Assembly (NCBI RefSeq): GCF_013403565.1
Contig: NZ_CP058627.1
Coordinates: forward strand, 2,914,001 to 2,978,000
DNA: 64,000 nucleotides
Direction of reading: 5' to 3'
From: Chitinibacter bivalviorum
Lineage (GTDB): Bacteria > Pseudomonadota > Gammaproteobacteria > Burkholderiales > Chitinibacteraceae
The notes under the pieces are model-generated. The model was not told the origin of the DNA. It worked only from the letters and a program-made list of their open reading frames with translations, and searched no databases. Position numbers and translations under genes: made by a program. Of this stretch, positions 36,077-45,162 are shown in pieces; position 1 is the first letter of the stretch, and every line of letters begins with the position of its first letter.

Positions 36077-37198
36077 ATGAGTCAGCTTTCGATGCGCAAG
36101 ATGATGCCCGCCTTGCTGCTGCTTTGTCAGCCTGCTTGGGCCGAGGGCGAATTTTGGACTTTCCAGCCGCCCGCAACGCACATTGCGCAGCAAATCGAGG
36201 GGCTGCATAGCTATCTGATGGTTGTGATTTTGGCGATCTTTGTTTTGGTGTTTGGCGTGATGTTTTACGCCATTTTGCGGCACCGTAAATCGTTGGGTCA
36301 CGATGCCAAACCTTTTCATGAAAACACCACCGTTGAAATCTTATGGACTTTGATCCCCGCGCTGATTTTGCTCGGTATGGCCTGGCCTGCGGCCAGTGTG
36401 GTGTTGGCGCAGAAAGACACACGGGGTGCCACGATGACGATCAAGGCAACGGGGTTTCAGTGGTTTTGGGCGTATGAATATCTGGATTTTGGCTTTGGTT
36501 TCAAAAGCAAATTGGCGACGCCACAGGCGCAAATCGATAATCATCACAATGGTGGCGAGGCAAAAGGCGAGCATTATTTGCTGGAAGTCGATCAAGAGCT
36601 GGTCGTGCCCGTCGGGCAGAAAATTCGCATCCTGACTACTGCAAATGACGTAATCCATAGCTGGGGCGTGCCGGCGCTGGGCGTCAAACAGGATGCGATT
36701 CCCGGCTTTATTCGCGATACCTGGTTTAAGGCGGAAAAGATTGGCACCTACCGCGGTCAATGTGTCGAGTTATGCGGCAAAGGCCATGCATTTATGCCGA
36801 TTGTGGTGAAGGTCGTCAGCGATGCCGATTTCAAAACATGGATTGCCAGCCAGCAGGCGCGCGCCAAGGCGATGCAGGATGATCCAAATAAAGCATGGTC
36901 AGATAACGATTTGCTGGCGCGCGGGCGGCAGGTCTACGAGGCCAATTGCGCAACGTGCCATCAGGCGGACGGCAAAGGCAGCGGGCCATTCCCCGCTTTG
37001 GCAGGCTCGAAAATTGCCAACGGCAGCAAGGCGGATCACCTGCATATTGTGCTCAATGGTAAAAATGCGATGCCCAACTGGGGCAGTTTATCGGACGTCG
37101 AGATCGCGGCGGTTTTGAGCTACGAGCGCAATAGCTGGGGCAATAAAGCCGAGATGGTTCACCCGAGCGATGTGAAAACCGCACGAGGAGCGAAATGA
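36077..37198 (+). CDS. coxB: Cytochrome c oxidase subunit II with fused cytochrome c domain
   Basis: This is 373 residues. I chose the ATG at 36077 because AAGGAG (36063–36068) is 8 bases away; the ATG at 36071 is too close. It has a signal segment, two membrane helices (about 45–65 and 90–112), then the CuA cupredoxin domain with its late ligands in [15 protein letters not shown] and the His in [13 protein letters not shown]-terminal heme domain carries CATCH (about 295). This is the caa3-type form, in which the fused heme relays electrons from cytochrome c. It overlaps coxA by 4 bases. Confidence 0.96.
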   Translation: MSQLSMRKMMPALLLLCQPAWAEGEFWTFQPPATHIAQQIEGLHSYLMVVILAIFVLVFGVMFYAILRHRKSLGHDAKPFHENTTVEILWTLIPALILLGMAWPAASVVLAQKDTRGATMTIKATGFQWFWAYEYLDFGFGFKSKLATPQAQIDNHHNGGEAKGEHYLLEVDQELVVPVGQKIRILTTANDVIHSWGVPALGVKQDAIPGFIRDTWFKAEKIGTYRGQCVELCGKGHAFMPIVVKVVSDADFKTWIASQQARAKAMQDDPNKAWSDNDLLARGRQVYEANCATCHQADGKGSGPFPALAGSKIANGSKADHLHIVLNGKNAMPNWGSLSDVEIAAVLSYERNSWGNKAEMVHPSDVKTARGAK

Positions 37199-38910
37199 TG
37201 AATACCAATGTGATGGGATCGATCAGCTCTGCGGATGCGACGACGCACGATATGCATCAAGCAGCTCATACTCATGGGGGGCATGAGGCTGCATACGAAT
37301 CAGGCTGGGCTCGCTGGCTGTATGCCACCAATCATAAAGACATCGGCACGCTGTATCTGTGGTTTGCTTTTGCGATGTTTTTGACTGGCGGCGTGATGGC
37401 CTTGTGTATTCGCGCTGAGCTATTTCAGCCGGGGCTGCAATTCTGGCAACCTGAGTTTTTCAATCAGCTCACCACTTTGCACGGCATCATTATGGTGTTT
37501 GGTGCCATCATGCCCGCGTTTACTGGCCTTGCGAACTGGATGCTGCCCTTGATGCTGGGCGCGCCGGATATGGCGTTTGCGCGGATGAATAACTGGAGTT
37601 TTTGGCTGTTGCCACCGGCTGCCGCATTGCTACTCATTTCTCTGTTTGTACCCGGTGGTGCACCCGCAGGCGGTTGGACTTTATACCCGCCGCTTTCGGC
37701 GCAGGCGGGAATGGGGATGGATCTGGCGATATTTAGCATCCATTTGCTGGGATTGAGCTCGATCATGGGCTCGATCAATATCATCACAACGATCTTGAAT
37801 ATGCGCGCGCCGGGCATGACGATGCTGAAAATGCCGCTGTTTGCATGGACTTCACTGGTGACGGCCTACTTGCTGATTGCGGTAGCGCCCGTTTTGGCGG
37901 GGGCGGTGACGATGTTGCTGACCGATCGGCATTTTGGTACGCATTTTTTTAGCGCGGCTGGTGGTGGCGACCCTGTGTTGTTCCAGCATATTTTCTGGTT
38001 CTTCGGCCACCCCGAGGTCTATATCATGGCGCTGCCCGCGTTCGGGATTGTGAGCCAGATTATTCCAACCTTTGCCCGCAAGCCGCTGTTTGGCTATGTG
38101 TCGATGGTGTATGCGACCTGCTCGATCGCTATATTGTCGTTCATGGTCTGGGGGCACCATATGTTCGCAGTCGGGATGCCCGCGACGGCACAGCTGTTTT
38201 TTATGTTCCTCACGATGCTGATTGCAGTGCCGACAGGCGTCAAAGTATTTAACTGGATCGCAACGATGTGGCAGGGCAGCATGACGTTTGAAACGCCGAT
38301 GCTGTTTGCGATTGGCTTTGTGTGCCTCTTTACTGTCGGCGGTTTTTCGGGGCTGGTGCTGTCAATTGCGCCGGTCGATACCCAAATGCAGGATACCTAT
38401 TACGTCGTCGCGCATTTTCATTATGTGCTGGTCGCCGGTGCGCTGTTTAGCCTGTTTGCCGCGGTGTATTACTGGCTACCGAAGTGGACGGGGTATATGT
38501 ACCACGAGGGGCGCGGTAAGTTTCATTTCTGGTGGTCGATGGTCTGGTTCAACGTGACCTTCTTTCCGATGCACTTCTTGGGTTTGGCCGGCATGCCACG
38601 GCGGATCCCCGATTACGCGCTGCAATTTACCAGCTTTAACAGCATTGCCAGCGTCGGGGCATTCTGTTTTGGTTTGGGGCAGCTTTTATTTCTTTATAAC
38701 GTGATCCACACCATCCGCGGTGGCGTTGGCCCTGCGCCCGCTCGCCCGTGGGAAGGCGGCAATACGCTGGAGTGGGAAGTGCCTTCGCCCGCGCCGCATC
38801 ACACCTGGGAGAGCCCGCCCGATCTGACCACAGTACGTCGCGGTTTGATCGCGCAGGCGGTAGAGCATGAGGGAGAGAGCGATGAGCCAAAATCTGAAAA
38901 CCGCGCTTAA
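37195..38910 (+). CDS. coxA: Cytochrome c oxidase subunit I
   Basis: This is 571 residues. It is the catalytic, 12-helix subunit holding heme a and the heme a3–CuB centre. Diagnostic segments: [10 protein letters not shown] near the first helix, [13 protein letters not shown] (CuB His and cross-linked Tyr), [10 protein letters not shown] (CuB His pair) and [10 protein letters not shown] (heme ligands). A His-rich N-terminal extension ([16 protein letters not shown]) precedes helix I. Start could be 37195 or the adjacent ATG at 37198. A 31-residue frame begins inside its last 29 bases. Confidence 0.97.
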   Translation: MMNTNVMGSISSADATTHDMHQAAHTHGGHEAAYESGWARWLYATNHKDIGTLYLWFAFAMFLTGGVMALCIRAELFQPGLQFWQPEFFNQLTTLHGIIMVFGAIMPAFTGLANWMLPLMLGAPDMAFARMNNWSFWLLPPAAALLLISLFVPGGAPAGGWTLYPPLSAQAGMGMDLAIFSIHLLGLSSIMGSINIITTILNMRAPGMTMLKMPLFAWTSLVTAYLLIAVAPVLAGAVTMLLTDRHFGTHFFSAAGGGDPVLFQHIFWFFGHPEVYIMALPAFGIVSQIIPTFARKPLFGYVSMVYATCSIAILSFMVWGHHMFAVGMPATAQLFFMFLTMLIAVPTGVKVFNWIATMWQGSMTFETPMLFAIGFVCLFTVGGFSGLVLSIAPVDTQMQDTYYVVAHFHYVLVAGALFSLFAAVYYWLPKWTGYMYHEGRGKFHFWWSMVWFNVTFFPMHFLGLAGMPRRIPDYALQFTSFNSIASVGAFCFGLGQLLFLYNVIHTIRGGVGPAPARPWEGGNTLEWEVPSPAPHHTWESPPDLTTVRRGLIAQAVEHEGESDEPKSENRA

Positions 38911-38977
38911 ATTGCTGGCGCTGGCGATCGCGTTTTTTGCGTTTGCCATTGCGCGGCAGCTATGGGTATCTGCTTGA
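38882..38977 (+). CDS. 31-residue membrane peptide in the cytochrome oxidase operon
   Basis: The ATG at 38882 lies inside the 3' end of coxA in another frame, with GAGGGAGAG just upstream, and the TGA is at 38975–38977. The product ([12 protein letters not shown], then a hydrophobic run ending [11 protein letters not shown]) is one predicted membrane helix with a basic N-terminus. In betaproteobacteria a very small membrane protein described as a cytochrome oxidase small assembly protein occupies this slot between coxA and cox11. Position, size and topology fit, but sequence alone cannot prove it. Confidence 0.65.
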   Translation: MSQNLKTALKLLALAIAFFAFAIARQLWVSA

Positions 38978-39023
38978 AGATTAATATCATAAAGGTTTTG
39001 GTGGTAATACCTAAGGTGGGTGT

Positions 39024-39527
39024 ATGCAGCTCGCGTTAAAGCACAAGAACCAAACTTTGGCGATAAAGCTCGCAGCGATTGCGCTGCTGATGTTTGGTTT
39101 TGGCTATGCCTTGGCACCGTTTTATGGTGCGTTCTGCCAGTTTTTAGGCATAGACCGCGCCGAGGCGAGCTTGACGCAGGCAGGAGCCGCTCTGCGAATT
39201 GAATTTGATGTGAATGTGCCGGAAGGCTTGCCAGTCACGATGCAGGCGCTCGATAGCGTGCAGACGGGTAAGGCGGGGGGCGTGGTGAAGGCGCGGTTTA
39301 TGCTGCGCAATGACAGCGATCAGGCGCTGACGGTACGCGCCGTGCCGAGCTTTGCGCCGGTACGCGCGGCGGGTTTGCTACGTAAGTTGGAATGTTTTTG
39401 CTTTGACGCGCTGACTTTGGCGCCTAAAGAATCGCGTGAAGTCACCGTCGTACTGCTGGTGGCCGATCAATTGCCACCCGAAATGGGCGCAGCGACTTTG
39501 TCCTACAGTTTGCAAAAAGTGATGTAG
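39024..39527 (+). CDS. ctaG: Cytochrome c oxidase assembly protein Cox11/CtaG
   Basis: This is 167 residues. It delivers copper to the CuB site of subunit I from the periplasmic face. One N-terminal membrane helix (about 15–35, ending YALAPFYGAFCQ) is followed by an Ig-like copper domain with the CFCF motif (KLECFCFDALTL) and the AVPSFAP segment. Slightly shorter than some homologues, but all core motifs are present. Confidence 0.94.
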   Translation: MQLALKHKNQTLAIKLAAIALLMFGFGYALAPFYGAFCQFLGIDRAEASLTQAGAALRIEFDVNVPEGLPVTMQALDSVQTGKAGGVVKARFMLRNDSDQALTVRAVPSFAPVRAAGLLRKLECFCFDALTLAPKESREVTVVLLVADQLPPEMGAATLSYSLQKVM

Positions 39528-39540
39528 GGGGGGGCGAGCG

Positions 39541-39717
39541 ATGCTGGCGACGATACGCACGGTTTTGGCGGCATTCTTTGGCGTACGCAGTCGGCAGCAG
39601 GCGGCCAAGCCGATTTCGCCGGTGCAATTGGTAATCGCGGGCGTCTTGTGCGCGGTCGCGCTGGGCTTGCTGGTCTGGCTCTTGGTGCGGTATTTGGTCG
39701 CGCAAGCGGGGCAATAG
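39541..39717 (+). CDS. DUF2970 family small membrane protein
   Basis: This is 58 residues, with a GGGGGG ribosome site directly upstream. The N-terminal amphipathic part (LATIRTVLAAFFGVRSRQQ) and a single C-terminal membrane helix (about 30–53) match DUF2970, a family regularly encoded between cox11 and coxC in betaproteobacteria. Role unknown, presumably oxidase assembly or stability. The stop is TAG at 39715–39717. Confidence 0.85.
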   Translation: MLATIRTVLAAFFGVRSRQQAAKPISPVQLVIAGVLCAVALGLLVWLLVRYLVAQAGQ

Positions 39718-39801
39718 TTGGGCAAGCCTTCGCCGCTGTTTTGCGACGGAGATGAAAACGTTGAATGCCATGTATTGATTTGAGCAAGTCGGAGGTGAGC
39801 G

Positions 39802-40668
39802 ATGAATGTCGAGAATGGAGTTCATGACGCACATTACTTTGTGCCATCGCCATCGCGTTGGCCCATCGTCGGCGCCTGCGCCTTGTTTTGTCTGGGGCTA
39901 GGCGCGGCACTCAGCATCAATCAGGTGGGCGGCGGTGGCTGGATTTTGCTCGCGGGGCTTGGGATTTTGCTGTGGATGTTGCGGGGCTGGTTTGGCGATG
40001 TGATCCGCGAGTCGGAAGCGGGGGCTTACGGTCAGCAAGTTGATTATTCATTCCGCTGGGGAATGAGCTGGTTTATTTTTTCCGAGATTATGTTTTTTGC
40101 CGCTTTTTTTGGCGCGCTATTTTATACCCGTACCATTTCAGTGCCCGAACTGGGGCTAATGGGCGATACGCAGCAATGGCTTTGGCCGCAATTTCATGCC
40201 GAATGGCCGCAGGCAACAGGGCCAAAAGCCGCGAGTTATGTCGCGATGCACCCTTTGGGCTTGCCTGTGATCAATACCGCCTTGCTATTGAGCTCGGGTG
40301 CCACGTTGACGTGGGCGCATTGGGGTTTATTGCAGCAAAACCGCAAGGTATTGAGTCTGGGCTTGGCGCTAACGGTGTTATTGGGCGCGCTGTTTTTATC
40401 GCTACAAGCCTATGAATATCATCATGCTTGGACGCAATTAAATCTCACGCTGGCGTCGGGCGCTTATGGTGCGACCTTCTATTTATTGACGGGTTTTCAT
40501 GGCCTGCATGTGCTGGTCGGGACGCTGATTTTGGCGACGATGTGGTTTCGCGTGCAGCGTGGTCATTTCACACCGCAACACCATTTTGGCTTTGAAGCGG
40601 CAGCGTGGTATTGGCACTTTGTCGATGTCGTCTGGCTACTGCTGTTTGTGCTGGTTTACTGCATGTAA
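39802..40668 (+). CDS. coxC: Cytochrome c oxidase subunit III
   Basis: This is 288 residues. It has seven-helix topology with characteristic segments WGMSWFIFSEIMFFAAFF (about 87–104), LTGFHGLHVLVGT (about 231–243) and the C-terminal AAWYWHFVDVVWLLLFVLVY. Subunit III stabilises subunit I and supports its proton pumping. It follows DUF2970 by 84 bases and ends the structural part of the operon. Confidence 0.96.
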   Translation: MNVENGVHDAHYFVPSPSRWPIVGACALFCLGLGAALSINQVGGGGWILLAGLGILLWMLRGWFGDVIRESEAGAYGQQVDYSFRWGMSWFIFSEIMFFAAFFGALFYTRTISVPELGLMGDTQQWLWPQFHAEWPQATGPKAASYVAMHPLGLPVINTALLLSSGATLTWAHWGLLQQNRKVLSLGLALTVLLGALFLSLQAYEYHHAWTQLNLTLASGAYGATFYLLTGFHGLHVLVGTLILATMWFRVQRGHFTPQHHFGFEAAAWYWHFVDVVWLLLFVLVYCM

Positions 40669-40807
40669 AGCCGATTGAGGGCGGCGCAAAGCTCAACTGA
40701 CCCTAGCAAGACTTTGGCAAAAAACAAGCGCAATGCCGCATATCTGGAGCTGCTTTTTCTGGGTGGGAAGTCACTATAAATAATTATGCTTGGTTGATAT
40801 TTCGCAG

Positions 40808-41002
40808 CTAAATCCAGCCTTGAGTTTTAGCCATCACCAGCAGAATAAACAAAGTAATCGACAGACCCACGCGCCAAGCGAGCATTGTCCACAGTTGTTG
40901 AGATGAGCCGCGAATCAAACGCAATAAGGCCTGCCCAAGCGCCATTAAGATGGCAAGAAGCAGGATGATAGTAAGGAGTTGCAAGGTGTCAACGATCTTC
41001 AT
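40808..41002 (-). CDS. DUF2909 family twin-helix membrane protein
   Basis: This is 64 residues, with GGAGG seven bases before the ATG. Two hydrophobic helices (about 8–28 and 41–60) are separated by LRLIRGSSQQ. The pattern matches DUF2909, found beside SURF1 in many beta- and gammaproteobacteria. It runs opposite to the rest of the operon, and its first 17 bases overlap the chosen SURF1 start. Confidence 0.78.
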   Translation of the reverse strand: MKIVDTLQLLTIILLLAILMALGQALLRLIRGSSQQLWTMLAWRVGLSITLFILLVMAKTQGWI

Positions 41003-41693
41003 TCCGAATCCTCCGCACCTTCAGCCTAGCCAAGTGTGGGCCAGTTTGCGCAATAAACATCAGCGCGGCGCATTGATGTTATTGAGTTTAATTTTGCTGA
41101 CCGTGTGTTTGTGCGGGTGGCAATTGTGGCGTGCTTATGAAAAGAACCAACTGCTGCACGAGATCGAACGACTACAAGCCATGCCTGAGCTGAGCTGGCA
41201 GCAAGGTGTTCCGCCAGAGTGGCGTTTGTTGCAATTGCAGGGCCAATGGCTCAATCAATATGAAATCTGGCTGGATCATCGCCTACAGGAAGGCAAAGTG
41301 GGCTATCAAGTTGTGACCCCGTTTCAGCTCAAAGACGGCACGATTTTGCTGGTGAATCGTGGTTGGTGGGCGGGCAATGAGTCAGCTCCGCCAGCGGCAA
41401 AAAACTTGCCACGTGTTGTGGCACAAGCTTGGCCGCGCTATCTCGAGCTGGGTGCTGCACCGATCAATGGCCGCGTCTTTCAAAACCTCGACCCCGGCCG
41501 TTTTGCCGCTTGGGCCTATTTGCCGCTGCCTGCGGCGTATGTCACTGCCCGCGACGGCGAGCCGGGTTTGACGGCCTTGACCAGTGAGCGCCCCTTTGGC
41601 GTCGAGCGTCATCTGGGCTACGCCTTGACTTGGGCATTGCTGGCGATATTTGGCTCGTATCTATTTAGGCGTTTTTATCTGCATAAGGTGTAG
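40986..41693 (+). CDS. SURF1 family oxidase assembly protein
   Basis: This is 235 residues from GTG at 40986, chosen because AAGGAG lies 7 bases upstream (40973–40978); the ATG at 40950 and internal starts at 41034 and 41076 lack a ribosome site. Two membrane helices frame a periplasmic domain: near the N-terminus (LMLLSLILLTVCLCGWQLWRA split over residues 31–51) and at the C-terminus (WALLAIFGSYLF). Family marks: GWQLWRAYEKN, LLVNRGWW and the terminal HLGYALTW. SURF1 helps insert or supply heme a to subunit I. Confidence 0.9.
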   Translation: MSTIFIPNPPHLQPSQVWASLRNKHQRGALMLLSLILLTVCLCGWQLWRAYEKNQLLHEIERLQAMPELSWQQGVPPEWRLLQLQGQWLNQYEIWLDHRLQEGKVGYQVVTPFQLKDGTILLVNRGWWAGNESAPPAAKNLPRVVAQAWPRYLELGAAPINGRVFQNLDPGRFAAWAYLPLPAAYVTARDGEPGLTALTSERPFGVERHLGYALTWALLAIFGSYLFRRFYLHKV

Positions 41694-41696
41694 GGT

Positions 41697-42158
41697 ATGC
41701 ATACGAAAGCCAAACAAAGAATGGTTTTGATAGCAATACTGGGCTTATGTATTTTGCCTTTGTTGCTCGCGCAAGCGGCTTGGCAGTGGGCCAGACCCAG
41801 TGGCGGGAAAAGTTATGGCCAGTTGCTGGCGCAACCTTTGCTGAGCGCATCGCAACTGAATGGTCGTCCACAATGGCAATTGCTGGCGCATGGTGATGCG
41901 GCATGTGGGGAGAGAACCCAGCAATTGACGCAAATTGCCACCCATTTGCAAAGGGCGCAGGGTCGTGAGCAGGCGCGTTTGCAGGTCAGCCAATGTCTGA
42001 GTCTGGCTCATACGTTACCTGAGGGTATCTATCTGATTGACCCGCATGGCAACGCCGTACTGCGTTATACCCCCGAACAGCTAGCCGAACCCAAGGGGCG
42101 GCAAGCGGCGCTGCGCGAAATAGGCGTCGTCCTCAAAAATAACCCGAGCTTGGGGTAG
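41697..42158 (+). CDS. Membrane-anchored accessory protein of the oxidase operon
   Basis: This is 153 residues. One N-terminal helix (about 10–28) is followed by a periplasmic domain with two Cys (C70 and C99) and a segment EGIYLIDPHGNAVLRYTPEQ that resembles the end of a thioredoxin-like fold. Proteins of this type sit between SURF1 and ctaA in betaproteobacterial cox operons and have no firmly assigned role. Gaps of 3 and 4 bases to its neighbours indicate tight co-transcription. Confidence 0.72.
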   Translation: MHTKAKQRMVLIAILGLCILPLLLAQAAWQWARPSGGKSYGQLLAQPLLSASQLNGRPQWQLLAHGDAACGERTQQLTQIATHLQRAQGREQARLQVSQCLSLAHTLPEGIYLIDPHGNAVLRYTPEQLAEPKGRQAALREIGVVLKNNPSLG

Positions 42159-42162
42159 AGCG

Positions 42163-43188
42163 ATGAGTGCGCAAAAGCTGCTGATGGTGGCTATCGTTTG
42201 GACTGCATGCTTGATGATGTTGGGGGCGTATGTCCGTTTGCAGGATGCGGGTCTGGGCTGCCCAGACTGGCCGGGCTGCTACGGTCAGCTCACTGCGCCT
42301 GATGAAGCCCATGAAATCGCACGAGCACAACAGCAATTTGGTGGCGAGGTGCATAGCGGCAAAGGCAGGAAAGAGATGATCCACCGCTATGTCGCCGGTG
42401 GGCTGGGTCTGCTGGTGCTGTGGCTGACGCCAGTGGTGTGGCGGGCGCGACGTCTGCGCGGGCAAGTGCCGGCTTTGGCGCTGTTACCGCTGTTGATCAT
42501 CGTAGTACAGGCGCTGTTTGGGATGTTGACGGTGACGCTCAAGCTAATGCCCATTGTTGTGACTGGGCATTTGGTCGGCGGTATGAGCCTTTTGATGTCG
42601 CTGATTTGGCTGGCTAGTAGCGCAGCGCCGAAATGGGTTTGGACTGATGCGCGAGCGGATGCATGGTTGGGGCTGGCGAGTTGCGTTTTGGTGTTGCAAA
42701 TATTGTTGGGGGCTTGGGTTTCCACGAATTATGCCGCGCTTGCTTGCGATGGCTTTCCGCTTTGTCGTGGTCAGCTTCTGCCACCGACGGGATTGCTTGA
42801 GGCCCTGCACCCCAATCGGGCTTTGGGGCTGACTGCTGACGGTATGCCTTTGCAGCTTGACCATCTCGCCGCGATTCATTGGGCGCATCGCGCCATGGCC
42901 TTGGTACTGAGTTTGGTCTTGCTGCGGTTGATTGCACGGCTGTGGCACTTATCGCCTCAGTATGCGCGCAGCCTGCTCGCCGCTTTGCTGCTGCAATTGA
43001 GTCTGGGCATCGGCAATGTCCTGCTCGGTTTACCGCTGGCTTTGGCTATTGCGCATCAGGCGGGGGCCGCATTGTTATTGGGTTTGCTAGTCTATGGATT
43101 GACACGGCGTGCTGGGCAGGAGCAATCGCCTGCGCCTGTGATGCCTTGGGCTGCGAGCAGCAAGCCGCCGCTTTTAGAGCGTAATTAA
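42163..43188 (+). CDS. ctaA: Heme A synthase (COX15/CtaA)
   Basis: This is 341 residues. It oxidises the C8 methyl of heme O to the formyl of heme A. It is an eight-helix membrane protein with paired His ligands. Seen: GAYVRLQDAGLGCPDWPGCYG (start of family signature, about 21–41), the catalytic-type Glu in EKIR-like loop replaced here by GKGRKEMIHRY, GHLVGG, and AAIHWAHRAMAL. It is followed by ctaB, the preceding step in the pathway. Confidence 0.94.
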   Translation: MSAQKLLMVAIVWTACLMMLGAYVRLQDAGLGCPDWPGCYGQLTAPDEAHEIARAQQQFGGEVHSGKGRKEMIHRYVAGGLGLLVLWLTPVVWRARRLRGQVPALALLPLLIIVVQALFGMLTVTLKLMPIVVTGHLVGGMSLLMSLIWLASSAAPKWVWTDARADAWLGLASCVLVLQILLGAWVSTNYAALACDGFPLCRGQLLPPTGLLEALHPNRALGLTADGMPLQLDHLAAIHWAHRAMALVLSLVLLRLIARLWHLSPQYARSLLAALLLQLSLGIGNVLLGLPLALAIAHQAGAALLLGLLVYGLTRRAGQEQSPAPVMPWAASSKPPLLERN

Positions 43189-43204
43189 CCGGAGTTGACG
43201 CGCG

Positions 43205-44101
43205 ATGACGACATTAAGCCTGCATACTTCTGCTACTTTATGGCGCGAGCTGGTTCGACTCGGTAAGCCACGCGTCGTGGCCTTGATCGTCTTTTGTGCG
43301 TGGATTGGTATGTTGCTCGCGAGCGAGGGCGAGATCGATATTCGTACCATGCTGGCGGCGGTGATCGGCATTGCGTTGGTGGCCAGCGGTGCTGCGGCGG
43401 CAAATTGCTTGTTTGAAGCTGAGCGCGATGCGCACATGCTGCGCACGCATTTGCGCCCTTTGCCGCGCGGCACAGTGAGCCTGCAATGGGCGGCGATGTA
43501 TGCCTTGCTATTGACGCTAACGGGGGCGGTGTTGCTGGCTGTGTGGGTAAATACCCTGACTCTGTATTTAACGCTAGGCACTTTCATTGCTTATGCAGTG
43601 GTCTATACCCGTTGGCTCAAGCCTGCAAGCCCGCAAAATATCGTCATCGGCGGCGCTGCGGGTGCGATGCCGCCAGTGCTGGGTTGGGCGGCGATGACGG
43701 GTGGGGTGTCAGCGGAAGCTGCGACCTTGTTTTTGATTATTTATGCGTGGACGCCGCCGCATTTTTGGGCGCTGGCGCTGTACCGGATGGAAGACTATCG
43801 CAAAGTCGGGTTGCCGATGTTGCCTGTCACGCACGGTAGAGATTTTACTCGGCTCTCGATCTGGCTTTATAGCTGGATTTTGGCCGCGACGACCTTGCTG
43901 CCGCTGGCCTTGGGATTTTCTAGCGTGGTGTATTTGGTCGCAATGTTGGGATTGAATGGCTGGTTTTTGCGTGGTGCGTGGCAGGTGTATCAGCAAGGTA
44001 GTGATGAATTGGCGCGGCGCTTATTTCGCATCTCGATCGCGTATTTGGCGTATTTATTTATGGCGCTGTTGCTTGATCATTATTTACAGCGCTGGATTTA
44101 A
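43205..44101 (+). CDS. ctaB: Protoheme IX farnesyltransferase (heme O synthase)
   Basis: This is 298 residues. This UbiA-fold membrane prenyltransferase adds farnesyl to heme B, giving heme O. Family segments: LGKPRVVALIVFCAW, AANCLFEAERDAHMLRT (prenyl-diphosphate motif), a second polar loop AWTPPHFWALALYRMEDYRKVGLPMLP. The first acidic position of the usual N-x3-D-x3-D motif is Glu here, a conservative change. It ends the cox operon; the gene after it is on the other strand. Confidence 0.94.
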   Translation: MTTLSLHTSATLWRELVRLGKPRVVALIVFCAWIGMLLASEGEIDIRTMLAAVIGIALVASGAAAANCLFEAERDAHMLRTHLRPLPRGTVSLQWAAMYALLLTLTGAVLLAVWVNTLTLYLTLGTFIAYAVVYTRWLKPASPQNIVIGGAAGAMPPVLGWAAMTGGVSAEAATLFLIIYAWTPPHFWALALYRMEDYRKVGLPMLPVTHGRDFTRLSIWLYSWILAATTLLPLALGFSSVVYLVAMLGLNGWFLRGAWQVYQQGSDELARRLFRISIAYLAYLFMALLLDHYLQRWI

Positions 44102-44148
44102 TTGAACTTGTTCGCCAGTGCGGGCTGAAAATCAAAGCGCAATACAGC

Positions 44149-45015
44149 TTAGAACAAGCTAATCATTTCCTGGCAAGCTTCTTCCATTTCGGTGCTCAAA
44201 TCGGTGTATTTGCCGTAGCTGAGTTCTTTTGGCTCTTCCAGATCGGGAATGTCCAGTTTTTGCATTTCGCTAAAGCCGCCAGCAAACAGATTGGCGACAT
44301 AAATCACTTCGCCCAGATTGCGCGGGGTTTCAATAAAGTCGCGGGGCAAATCCACTTCTTTGACGGCTTCGACAATTTCCTCAGGCAAGCCAAGCGAGTC
44401 GAGCAATATATTGCCGACACTTTCATGCCATTGCGCAACCAAGTATTCGACGGTTTTAGGGCGCTCGCTCAATTCTGGGTAGCGACCCGCCCGATCAAGC
44501 ATAAAGAATGCGCCTAGGTCGTGAACCAGCCCGGCCAACATGGCGAGCTCTGGGTTGACGCGGGTGAGGCGGCGGGCAATGACCCGAGCAATCATCGAGG
44601 TTTTAATACTGTGCAGCCATAATTCTTTGGCAATGTCTTCAAATGCGGCCAAGTCGCGCGAGCGGATCAATTGCTGCATGGCGCAGGCCAGCGCCGTGGC
44701 GCGCGCTGTTTCCATTCCCAGCCGGGTCAAGGCCGCGCCCAGATCAGTGATGGTTTTGCCCATCGGGTTGAAAACCACTGAATTGGCCATCTTGAGCAGT
44801 TTGGCGGTGATGAGTGGGTCTTTTTGCACCTCATGCGCGATGCGCTGCAAGGATGCGGTTTTGCTTTTCATGACCGTGCTAATTTGCACCGATGCATCAA
44901 AGCAAATCGGGAAAATGACTTCGCCCTCTAGCTCTTTGGCAATATCAATGAGCATCGCAAGACGTTCTTCATGCAGCTGATCGGGGGTTTTATTGGCAAA
45001 TTGCATAATAGACAT
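44149..45015 (-). CDS. HDOD-domain signalling protein
   Basis: This is 288 residues if started at the ATG at 45015; several in-frame starts exist upstream (to 45129) and one at 45006, and none has a clear ribosome site. The HDOD domain (about 25–225) has the typical SLQRIAHEVQKDPLITAKLLKMANS, split over residues 56–78, and a remnant HD motif in GLVHDLGAFF. HDOD proteins lack phosphodiesterase activity and act as adaptors in motility, c-di-GMP or stress signalling. Partner unknown. A link to the adhesin system is possible but not shown. Confidence 0.85.
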   Translation of the reverse strand: MSIMQFANKTPDQLHEERLAMLIDIAKELEGEVIFPICFDASVQISTVMKSKTASLQRIAHEVQKDPLITAKLLKMANSVVFNPMGKTITDLGAALTRLGMETARATALACAMQQLIRSRDLAAFEDIAKELWLHSIKTSMIARVIARRLTRVNPELAMLAGLVHDLGAFFMLDRAGRYPELSERPKTVEYLVAQWHESVGNILLDSLGLPEEIVEAVKEVDLPRDFIETPRNLGEVIYVANLFAGGFSEMQKLDIPDLEEPKELSYGKYTDLSTEMEEACQEMISLF

Positions 45016-45162
45016 AATGTTCAAGCTGAAAGGCGATGACAGCTTAAGCATAGCCAATGGATGGCTTGAGCACAAAGAAGCTTTGATGATGAAGCGTTTT
45101 GCCGCCCTTCGCACCGAGCGGGCGCTCAAGTGCGAGGGGCGGATAAATTGGCTGTGGACGAA

